From CAZTLE01 sp964614415 (GTDB lineage Bacteria; Bacteroidota; Bacteroidia; Flavobacteriales; Flavobacteriaceae): a stretch of 36,853 nt of DNA. The DNA lies in NCBI GenBank assembly GCA_964614415.1, contig CAZTLE010000012.1:1-36853 (forward strand). Direction: 5' to 3'. The translations under genes and the position numbers were made by a program. The notes below the pieces were generated by a model that did not search any database, was not told the DNA's origin, and was given only the letters and a program-made list of their open reading frames with translations. Shown in pieces: positions 25,644 to 32,613 of this stretch (positions are counted from its first letter, which is position 1; every line of letters begins with the position of its first letter).

Positions 25644-25675
25644 TTTGCAGAATAGCATTTTGTTATCTATCTTCA
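25644..25675 (+). promoter_or_regulatory. Candidate promoter of the LytTR gene
   Basis: TTTG (25644-25647), 20 bases, TATCTTCA (25668-25675). The spacing is close to the TTTG-N19-TAnnTTTG rule; the -7 box has two mismatches. It lies 28 bp before the ATG. Confidence 0.35.
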
Positions 25676-25702
25676 GCACTGGTCCGTGAGGCCATTGTTG
25701 TC

Positions 25703-26551
25703 ATGAACTCAGCTGATCTATCATTTTACAACTCCCGGAAATACAAGCTTGCGCTTAGTATCACTATCTCTGTATTCTTCTACCTGTTTATTATTTTCTT
25801 TCTTCCTTTTGGGGTAGATAATTACAACCCCGATCATGAATACACCTTCGACTTTTTCCTCGAGATTTTCTTTTTCTTTGTTCCGCTTAGTTTGGTGCTG
25901 TTGTTCAATGAGTTTTTGTTTCGCCCATTAGTTGTCAAAAAAGCGACTCTTCGGAATATCATTTTCTGGAGTATTTGGACCCTTGTCCTGGCAGGTACAG
26001 TTATCTTTTTTACCTACAACTACCTGGGGAACTGGCATGATTTTCTGCTTAGAAGTTATTTTGAGTTCCTTGTGAATTGCTCGGCGGTTCTTATCTTCCC
26101 AATGGTTGGTACATTTTTCTACTTTCGGTATCGCGGGTTGCAATATCAGATGGATCACATACTTACCAGTAAGGAAGAATCTATTGACAAGGACCGGTTG
26201 CTTGAATTTACCGGAGTAGGGAGTAAGGACCGTATAACACTTTCCGTTTCGGGTTTTCTGTATGGGAAAGCTCAGGACAACTACGTTGAACTGATCTACC
26301 TGGAGCAGGATCGGCCGAGAAAATTTTTAATGCGCACCACGTTAAGCAGTCTCATAGACTCTGTAGGTCATTCGGCAATTGTGCGATGCCACAGATCCTA
26401 TATGGTTAACCTGGTCCATGTAACAGCTATTAAGGGCGGGAATCAGGATATGACATTGCATCTTGCGTCTTTGGATATAGCCATACCTGTGTCAAAATCG
26501 TTCAGAACATCCGTACTGGAAAACCTCCGCGTACTAAAGAACTTCGGCTAG
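25703..26551 (+). CDS. LytTR-family regulator with membrane N-terminus
   Basis: A 282-residue protein. Four hydrophobic helices occupy about 18-36, 50-70, 85-105 and 120-142. The C-terminal LytTR DNA-binding domain (about 176-280) shows the usual AQDNYVEL (190-197), VRCHRSYMVNL (227-237) and the strand IPVSKSFR (261-268). Unlike classic AlgR/AgrA proteins it has no response-regulator receiver domain; the membrane head probably senses the signal directly. Such fusions are common in Bacteroidota and usually act on adjacent genes, so the cupin gene 123 bp downstream is a candidate target. Confidence 0.92.
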   Translation: MNSADLSFYNSRKYKLALSITISVFFYLFIIFFLPFGVDNYNPDHEYTFDFFLEIFFFFVPLSLVLLFNEFLFRPLVVKKATLRNIIFWSIWTLVLAGTVIFFTYNYLGNWHDFLLRSYFEFLVNCSAVLIFPMVGTFFYFRYRGLQYQMDHILTSKEESIDKDRLLEFTGVGSKDRITLSVSGFLYGKAQDNYVELIYLEQDRPRKFLMRTTLSSLIDSVGHSAIVRCHRSYMVNLVHVTAIKGGNQDMTLHLASLDIAIPVSKSFRTSVLENLRVLKNFG

Positions 26552-26674
26552 TTCAACTTTTCACCCCAAATAGATAAAATTCACCACAATCCCTGGTTTT
26601 ACTGAAACCGATAGGGCTTCTCATTCTTCTTATGGTTTGAACAAACGAAATTTTCAAACCAAAAATCAAATGAA

Positions 26675-27607
26675 ATGAAAACAAAGAATCAATTCGCAAA
26701 TGGATATGCAAGACTATTGTTTGTCCTCGCTATCTTATTTGCTACAGCCGGTAACGCACAAACCAAAGACACAGGCGAAATACTACAAAGCTTTGTGGAA
26801 AGTTATCAAACCGATCATATGGCACATACCATCACTTTCGGAATCCGGGTAGGGGATGATTGGTGGTATGTATCATCGGTGCGCAAGCAGTCCGAATACG
26901 CAGCAGGAAAAAAGAAGCAGTACACGCTGCACGATTACGGGCCACATGACGTAAAACTTTTCAAAGGCCAACCTACCAGTCCGACCTGGTATTTTCACTT
27001 TGCCGGAAAAGAAGTGTTGGATAACATCTATACCGGGAAATGGACGGCGGCCACGGCTTCTGCCAAATCCACCGGAGCGGATATAGTAGGGCTCAATATC
27101 AGAGACATGGAAGGCTTTAGAAGTAGTACAGGGGAAGAGGCTATAGCGTATGAGGTCATGGAGCACTTCTGGAAACGGGCTGCTGTTGAGATTACTTATT
27201 TCACCCGGGATATGTCGTTACCCACGCACGGGGTGGATCACGTGGGTTTATACACCATGAAAGACAAGCGAATAGGGTGGTTCAGCATAGGCCCTGAACA
27301 GGCCGCCAATGCTGAACGCGGACTCGACAAAGGGCAGGTGCCTAACCTGTTTATTGTCACCAAAGGAAAGGGACGTGCCGAACTGGGAGATGAGATCGTA
27401 GAGCTCAAACCGGGTATGAGTGTCTTCGTAGGACCATATGTGAAGCACGTGATCTACAATCCGTATGACGAGCCTATGGAAGGCATAGTTATCCTGTTTG
27501 GAGACAATAGTGACTATGTCTTCGGAAAGTCCTATATGGATTTCCTGGAAGAGCAGCACGAGTTTTACGGCAAGTACAATATGGGATTGCCGGAGAAAGG
27601 ACAATAG
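26675..27607 (+). CDS. Secreted cupin-domain protein
   Basis: A 310-residue protein with a signal peptide (1-28, LLFVLAILFATAGNAQ). The middle region (30-215) is of unknown fold. The C-terminal cupin (about 225-285) shows VTKGKGRAELGDEIVELKPGMSVFVGPYVKHVIYNP, with His at the second motif but without the full set of metal-binding His/Glu of motif 1. It starts at the second ATG, since the ATG five bases upstream hits a stop at once. It follows the LytTR regulator on the same strand. Substrate unknown. Confidence 0.85.
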   Translation: MKTKNQFANGYARLLFVLAILFATAGNAQTKDTGEILQSFVESYQTDHMAHTITFGIRVGDDWWYVSSVRKQSEYAAGKKKQYTLHDYGPHDVKLFKGQPTSPTWYFHFAGKEVLDNIYTGKWTAATASAKSTGADIVGLNIRDMEGFRSSTGEEAIAYEVMEHFWKRAAVEITYFTRDMSLPTHGVDHVGLYTMKDKRIGWFSIGPEQAANAERGLDKGQVPNLFIVTKGKGRAELGDEIVELKPGMSVFVGPYVKHVIYNPYDEPMEGIVILFGDNSDYVFGKSYMDFLEEQHEFYGKYNMGLPEKGQ

Positions 27608-28173
27608 ACCTTCGGTTATTTCCCACTTTTGATTAGTTTGATGGGAAGGCTCCGTCTGCTATTGCTGAATTTCGGTGAATAGAGGGATGGGGCTTTTTTT
27701 GGTGGTAAGGTGTGAGGGATGAGGTGTGAGTTTTGAATGTTAAATTCTTAGAGAACCATGAACATAGAGAATAGAAAAGAGAGAAGAGACTTGTGCTTGA
27801 AACCTGTAACCTGCAACCTGTAACTAAATCAAAGCTGGCAGTAAACAATTGCAGTATCCGGTATAAATCAAGAATAGCCCATTATTGAATTTGAACTTTC
27901 TAACCACGAACAACAAACAACAAACCACAAACCTAGAACATAGAGAATAGAAAAGAGATGAGAGACTTAAACTTGTAACCTGCAACCTGCAACCTGCAAC
28001 CTGTAACCAGTATCAGTTATCAGTAGGACAATATTAAATTCAATTCCCCAAACTTCTAAAGACCAAAGACTAACAACCAACAACCAACCTCAAACCTCTC
28101 TCCTCGATTAATGAATAGAATAAAATGGTAACTTTATAACGAACCAGTTTCAAAGCGATTAAAGAGGAAATTA
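27608..28173 (+). repeat. Spacer made of dispersed phrase repeats, copy A
   Basis: 566 bp without a gene. It begins with GGTGTGAGGGATGAGGTGTG-type words (27709-27730). Then follow a purine tract, an AACCTGTAACCTGCAACCTG stretch, a unique-looking block (27821-27907), a second purine tract, more AACCTGC heptamers (27974-28006), a 30-bp block (28007-28036) and AAAGACTAACAACCAAC words. The order is matched by copy B at 30092-30447: the 87-bp blocks 27821-27907 and 30193-30279 agree at about nine of ten positions, and the 30-bp blocks are identical. TAACTTTA at 28129-28136 may be the -7 box of the TIR gene. Confidence 0.75.
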
Positions 28174-29055
28174 ATGGTATTTATATCACATAGCAGAGAT
28201 GATGAGGAAATCGTCAAGGAGGTGATTGACGTGTTGGAAGAGCATAAAATTGAAGTATGGCATGATCAAAAAATAAAAAGTGGAAATTCCTGGAAGCAGT
28301 CCATTTTTTCAGCCATAACGAAGTGCAAGGCTATCGTCATATTTCTTTCAAAAAGTTATATAAATAGTCCTATGTGTCGTATGGAAGCCTTTCTCGCCCA
28401 GTGTTATGGCATCCGAACAATCCCTGTAATGATCAAAGAATCCTGTCGGGAAGACCTTGTAGTTCATAGCGAACTCTCAATACTGCGGAATTTGAGTATT
28501 CTCGACCTTATCGATTACGACATGTTTGGTCTCAAGTTCTCCAGAGAGGAACAATTGGAAAAGCTTATCAGTACGGCAAGGGGAGATCATTCCGAGCGGT
28601 TCAGACATTGCGATCTTTTCATTTCTTTCCGCAAGTGTGATGCCGAATATGCCACGCAGTTGGCGAGGGATCTGTATTCTCAAAAGAAGATCAAGACCTG
28701 GATTGCCACCCTGGCCTACACCATTGGTGAAAACCGGCATAAACGACAGTGGGAGGCCTTAATGCATGCGAAAGGACTTGTCGTTGTTTTGAACCAAGAT
28801 GTCGCCGAAAGTGAACACATGCGAAAGGAAATATTGGTGGCCATTTCACGGGGAATTCCAATTTATCCCGTGCTACCTGAAATACCTGAAATTGAATCCA
28901 CCGATTATTTAAGAAAGCTCAACGATTCCCTTGACGATACCAAAAGCTTTGAGATGCGGGAATTAAACGAGATACAATGGTTCTCTCCCAATAAACCCGA
29001 TTACGAAACCATGTTGGATGAGATCGCATTGAGCTATGAGGAGAATAAAAAATAG
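28174..29055 (+). CDS. Tandem TIR-domain protein
   Basis: A 293-residue protein made of two TIR domains and little else. TIR1 (1-90) has VFISHSRDDEE, Trp29, and Cys68-x-x-Glu71 in SPMCRMEAFLA, the position of the NADase glutamate. TIR2 (about 145-235) has LFISFRKCDAEYA, Trp176 and Glu219 in MRKEILVAISRG. Both glutamates are kept, so NAD+ hydrolysis or cyclisation is possible. There is no visible sensor, transmembrane or oligomerisation domain; the C-terminal tail (240-293) is acidic. The AGAGGA before the ATG is an unusually good Shine-Dalgarno sequence for this phylum. The gene sits between two diverged copies of the same spacer and is followed 46 bp later by a beta-propeller gene. Confidence 0.9.
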   Translation: MVFISHSRDDEEIVKEVIDVLEEHKIEVWHDQKIKSGNSWKQSIFSAITKCKAIVIFLSKSYINSPMCRMEAFLAQCYGIRTIPVMIKESCREDLVVHSELSILRNLSILDLIDYDMFGLKFSREEQLEKLISTARGDHSERFRHCDLFISFRKCDAEYATQLARDLYSQKKIKTWIATLAYTIGENRHKRQWEALMHAKGLVVVLNQDVAESEHMRKEILVAISRGIPIYPVLPEIPEIESTDYLRKLNDSLDDTKSFEMRELNEIQWFSPNKPDYETMLDEIALSYEENKK

Positions 29056-29100
29056 AGGAGTACTGAAAATCGACATGCTGTAAAAGAAATGCACGTTGCT

Positions 29101-30024
29101 ATGAACAAACGAATCTTTTTGCTTTTTTGTGGAATCCTGTATTGCTTAACCGGAATGGGGCAGGAGTTAGTCAAAGCACCCCTACTGGAAAACGTGAAAA
29201 TTGCATTTGTATCCTACAAGACAGGTAGTGCAGAAGTATACCTTATGAATTCCGATGGCAGTGACGTTGAGCAAATCACCAATTCACCCGAAAACAACAG
29301 CTTCCCCTATCAAATAGACGCCCGCACCCTGGGATTCATCCGCAGGGATTCATTGCGCAATATGACCGATTACCAAATTGATATTTACACCAAAGAGGAG
29401 GAACCCCTTGCCAGGGAGCCCTCGCGGCCGGATGCCGAGTGGGAAGAAACATCACCCGATGGTCGGTATATTGCTTTCGTACGATCTACCGATTATAGCG
29501 ACCGGGAGTTGTTCATTTATAACACAGAACTACAACAAGAGATCAGGATTACGAACAATAGCGACGAAGGGTTCGCGGCCCTTTCATTTGGATACAGTTG
29601 GTCGGCCAATGGCAAGAAACTGCTCTTTATGAGCGGGGTGGATTGGTACAATCAGGTAATGCAGGTATACGATGTGGAAACTGAAAAGATACGCACGGTT
29701 ACTGCCAGGGGGTATATGAATTCGGGTGTAAAGTGGCTTAAGGACAATGAGAATGTCATCGCCAATCTCAAGATACGGGACGAGACCCTGTATGAACTGT
29801 ACAATGTAAACACGACTACCGGAGAAGTGACTCAGCTAACAACGGACATAAATCTGCATCCCAATGTATCTCCAGATGGGGAATGGGTGGTATTCGAATC
29901 TCAAAGACACAATAATGATGGGGAGGTCTATGTAATGCGGAAAGATGGCTCAGATCAAATTCGGTTGACGAACAATAATGATTACAACGGTCGCGCCACC
30001 TGGTTTGAATTGGAGAAGAACTAG
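29101..30024 (+). CDS. Exported PD40/TolB-like beta-propeller protein
   Basis: A 307-residue protein when started at the ATG at 29101, which yields the signal peptide MNKRIFLLFCGILYCLTGMGQ; an ATG four codons earlier (29089) is possible. The mature part consists of PD40/WD40-like TolB repeats: EVYLMNSDGSDVEQIT, SPDGRYIAFVRS..DRELFIYN, VSPDGEWVVFESQRHNNDGEVYVMRKDGSDQIRLTNN. It is predicted to be periplasmic or surface exposed. This is not TolB itself: no Tol-Pal genes are nearby and the N-terminal TolB domain is missing. It is probably co-transcribed with the tandem TIR gene. Confidence 0.88.
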   Translation: MNKRIFLLFCGILYCLTGMGQELVKAPLLENVKIAFVSYKTGSAEVYLMNSDGSDVEQITNSPENNSFPYQIDARTLGFIRRDSLRNMTDYQIDIYTKEEEPLAREPSRPDAEWEETSPDGRYIAFVRSTDYSDRELFIYNTELQQEIRITNNSDEGFAALSFGYSWSANGKKLLFMSGVDWYNQVMQVYDVETEKIRTVTARGYMNSGVKWLKDNENVIANLKIRDETLYELYNVNTTTGEVTQLTTDINLHPNVSPDGEWVVFESQRHNNDGEVYVMRKDGSDQIRLTNNNDYNGRATWFELEKN

Positions 30025-30458
30025 CATGTCGAGATGACTAAACTTTGTCTGTTTTAACACCAAATATTAATAAACAACCAGGAAATTAGAACAGAGAAAA
30101 TAGAGAAGAGAGAAGAGAGAAGAGAGAAGAGAGAATAGAGACCAGAGAATAGGGAATGGAGTAAAAACTTGTAACCTGCAACCTGAAACCTGTAACTAAA
30201 TCATAGCTGGCAGTAAACAGTTGCAGTTTCCAGTATAAATCAAGAACCGCCCATTATTAAATTTGAACTTTCTAACCACAAACCATGAACAAAGAGAATA
30301 GAAAAGAGAGAAGAGACTTAAACTTGTAACCTGAAACCTGAAACCAGTATCAGTTATCAGTAGGACAATATTAGACTCAAATTTCCAAACTTCTATAGAC
30401 TATACACTAAAGACTAAAGACTAAAGACCAAAGACCAACAACCAACCTTTTCCAAAAT
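30025..30458 (+). repeat. Spacer made of dispersed phrase repeats, copy B
   Basis: 434 bp without a gene. From 30092 it repeats the order of copy A: purine tract (30092-30160), AACCTGCAACCTGAAACC, the 87-bp block (30193-30279), purine tract (30291-30317), ACCTGAAACCTGAAACC, the identical 30-bp block (30344-30373), then CTAAAGACTAAAGACTAAAG words and CAACCAACC. Same orientation as copy A, so the two are direct repeats about 2.3 kb apart bracketing the TIR and propeller genes. Confidence 0.75.
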
Positions 30459-30782
30459 ATGTACGAAGAAAACCTAAAAGTATACGACGCCCTGGTAGCC
30501 AAATGCCCACGCTTTGAACGGAAAGGCAAGACCATGCCCTATACCTCGGCTAACGGCCACATGTTTTCCCTGTATAATAAAGCCGGGGAGATAGGTATAC
30601 GATTTTCCAAAGAGGTACAGCAAAAGTATATGGAAGAATACAACACCACGCATTACACCTCTTACAATGCTACGATGCGGGGTTATATTCTAATAACGGA
30701 AGAAATGCTGAAAGACTCTGATAATATAGTACGGCTGCTCAACGAGAGCTATGATTATGTGATGAGTTTGGATCCCAAATAG
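30459..30782 (+). CDS. TfoX/Sxy N-domain-like small protein
   Basis: A 107-residue cytosolic protein. KTMPYTSANGHMFSLYNKAGEIGIRFSKEVQQKY and the later TMRGYILITEEMLKDSDNIVRLLNESYDYVMSL fit the outline of the TfoX N-terminal domain: a strand pair around a Met-Phe core and a final helix after a 'MxGYxxI' strand. Family members are often annotated only as hypothetical. It lies 23 bp before the YdeI-like gene, so they are likely one operon. The family assignment is by pattern, not proven. Confidence 0.65.
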   Translation: MYEENLKVYDALVAKCPRFERKGKTMPYTSANGHMFSLYNKAGEIGIRFSKEVQQKYMEEYNTTHYTSYNATMRGYILITEEMLKDSDNIVRLLNESYDYVMSLDPK

Positions 30783-30805
30783 AACAATCCCTTTGAAGCT
30801 CATAA

Positions 30806-31450
30806 ATGAATAGCAAAATTGACAAATACCTCGAAGAAGGATGCGGACGCTGTCCTTATGGAGGTACGCCCGATTGTAAAGTGTTGTCCTGGACCGAAGA
30901 ACTGGAGTACGCCAGGAGGATCGCTCTTGATTGCGGATTGACCGAAGAGCTAAAATGGGGTGTGCCATGTTACACCTATCGGAATGGTAATGTCGTGATC
31001 ATAAGTGCTTTTAAGGAGTACGCCGCCATAAGCTTTTTTAAAGGCGTTTTGCTTAAAGATGACGAGAACCTATTGCAAAAACCAGGAAAGCATTCCCAGT
31101 CAGCACGCCTACTGAAGTTTACCAGTATTGAAGAAATAGCGGCAGTGGAAGCTCAGCTCAAGGCCTGCATTTTTGAAGCTATGGAAGTGGAAAAGGCCGG
31201 GCTAAAGGTAACATTCAAGAAAAACCCCGAACCTATCCCGGAAGAGTTGGAGAACCGGTTCGAGCAGGACCCCATTCTTAAAAATGCCTTTGAATCTTTG
31301 ACCCCGGGCAGGCAACGAGGGTATATCCTCTACTTTTCGGCCCCCAAACAATCTAAAACACGAGAATCCAGGATTACGAATAGCATTGGAAAGATACTGA
31401 ACGGTGAGGGTTTGCATGACAAGTACCAGCGAGGTAAGAAAAAGAGGTAG
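30806..31450 (+). CDS. DUF1801/YdeI-like (OmpD-associated) protein
   Basis: A 214-residue protein with two modules. Residues about 20-125 resemble DUF1801 (LTEELKWGVPCYTYRNGNVVIISAFKEYAAISFFKG). The C-terminal 60 residues, NAFESLTPGRQRGYILYFSAPKQSKTRESRITNSIGKIL, are the YdeI/OmpD-associated motif. YdeI-type proteins have been linked to resistance to antimicrobial peptides in enterobacteria; the function in Bacteroidota is unknown. No signal peptide, so cytosolic. A purine-rich phrase repeat fills the spacer before the next gene. Confidence 0.88.
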   Translation: MNSKIDKYLEEGCGRCPYGGTPDCKVLSWTEELEYARRIALDCGLTEELKWGVPCYTYRNGNVVIISAFKEYAAISFFKGVLLKDDENLLQKPGKHSQSARLLKFTSIEEIAAVEAQLKACIFEAMEVEKAGLKVTFKKNPEPIPEELENRFEQDPILKNAFESLTPGRQRGYILYFSAPKQSKTRESRITNSIGKILNGEGLHDKYQRGKKKR

Positions 31451-31544
31451 GAGGTTTTTAGGTGTGTGGTATGAGGTATGAGGTGAAGAAAAAAGAAAAC
31501 AGAAAAGAGAAAATAGAGCAAAGAATAAAGAATAGAAATAGATA

Positions 31545-32420
31545 ATGGCGAATAATAGACTTTTGGTGGATGAACGGCAGAGGGACCTTGGCAATTTTAT
31601 GGTGGGGCGGCTGCTGCCTTTTCGAAAGAAACGACAGGTAGGCCCTTTCACCTTTATTGATCATATGGGTCCAGCGACATTAGGAAAGGGGAAGTACATT
31701 GATGTGGATCAGCATCCACATATTGGTTTAAGTACGCTTACCTACTTGTTTGAAGGTGAAGTAGAACATCGCGACAGTATGGGCAGTATGCAGGTGATAC
31801 GTCCGGGCGACATAGGTTTTATGACAGCCGGAAAAGGTTGTACTCACACTGAGCGCACGCCTCAGGATAGACGAGGTGATGATGCTTTTGTTATGCATGG
31901 TTACCAGATCTGGGTAGCCTTACCTCATGATCAGGAAGAAATAGATCCGCATTTTGACTATTACCCGGCCAACGAAGTTCCCACCTGGTCCGAAGGCACT
32001 GTTTCGTTGCGATTGGTTGCGGGTAACGCTTTTGGGCGTTCGGCGCCATTACAGGGGTATTCTCCATTGTTTATGGTAGATATTGTTGCTGAAGAAGAAA
32101 CTACCTTGAAACTAGCAGGCCAACTGGAAGGTGAGGTAGCCTTTGTGATCGTAACTGGCTCCATCATGGATAATACCGAAAAGGTGGAAGCTGGTCAGAT
32201 GCTCATAAGCAAGACCAACGAGCAATGCGAGATCTGTATGGAGGCAGGCACGCGACTACTACTTTTTGGAGGTGAACCTTTGGAAAAGGAACCTTTATTG
32301 CTCTGGAATTTCGTATCCCATAGCAAAGAACGACTACAGCAGGCCAAACAGGACTGGCAGGACCGGAAATTCCCTAAAGTGCCGGGGGATGGGACGTATA
32401 TTCCTATTCCCGAGATGTAG
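31545..32420 (+). CDS. Pirin family protein (bicupin)
   Basis: A 291-residue bicupin. The N-terminal cupin has the metal ligands of pirin: His57 and His59 in DQHPHIG, His101 and Glu103 in CTHTERTP. FTFIDHMGP, LTYLFEGEVEHRDSMG and GDIGFMTAGKG are all typical. The C-terminal cupin (about 170-270) lacks metal ligands, as usual. Bacterial pirins have been reported as quercetin dioxygenases or redox-linked regulators; the substrate here is unknown. Its ATG follows directly on a GA-rich repeat, which may serve as the ribosome-binding region. Confidence 0.94.
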   Translation: MANNRLLVDERQRDLGNFMVGRLLPFRKKRQVGPFTFIDHMGPATLGKGKYIDVDQHPHIGLSTLTYLFEGEVEHRDSMGSMQVIRPGDIGFMTAGKGCTHTERTPQDRRGDDAFVMHGYQIWVALPHDQEEIDPHFDYYPANEVPTWSEGTVSLRLVAGNAFGRSAPLQGYSPLFMVDIVAEEETTLKLAGQLEGEVAFVIVTGSIMDNTEKVEAGQMLISKTNEQCEICMEAGTRLLLFGGEPLEKEPLLLWNFVSHSKERLQQAKQDWQDRKFPKVPGDGTYIPIPEM

Positions 32421-32613
32421 CTCTTTTTTACTATATTTAAAATGACTCCCCATAGTTAGTTGACCTAACCATATCGTATTATTATTAGATCATACTGTCG
32501 AATTGGCCAGTAGTTTTTTATGGCAGTTGATCTAGACTGTGGTTATTACATGATCTGTTATACCAAGGTTGCCAACGGACTGAGCAGACTAATATTGAAG
32601 TTATCCAATAATA

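Noticed and set aside
27964..28006. CRISPR-like short repeats (AACCTGC units)
   Set aside because: Period is 7 bp with no spacers, and no cas genes are present; this is a simple tandem repeat.
29101..30024. TolB of the Tol-Pal system
   Set aside because: Only the propeller repeats match; no N-terminal TolB domain and no tolQRA or pal genes nearby.
31202..31664. Minus-strand open frames of 63-149 residues across the repeat after the YdeI-like gene
   Set aside because: They arise from the GA-rich repeat read as Phe/Leu/Ser-rich protein on the other strand, and overlap two well-supported genes.
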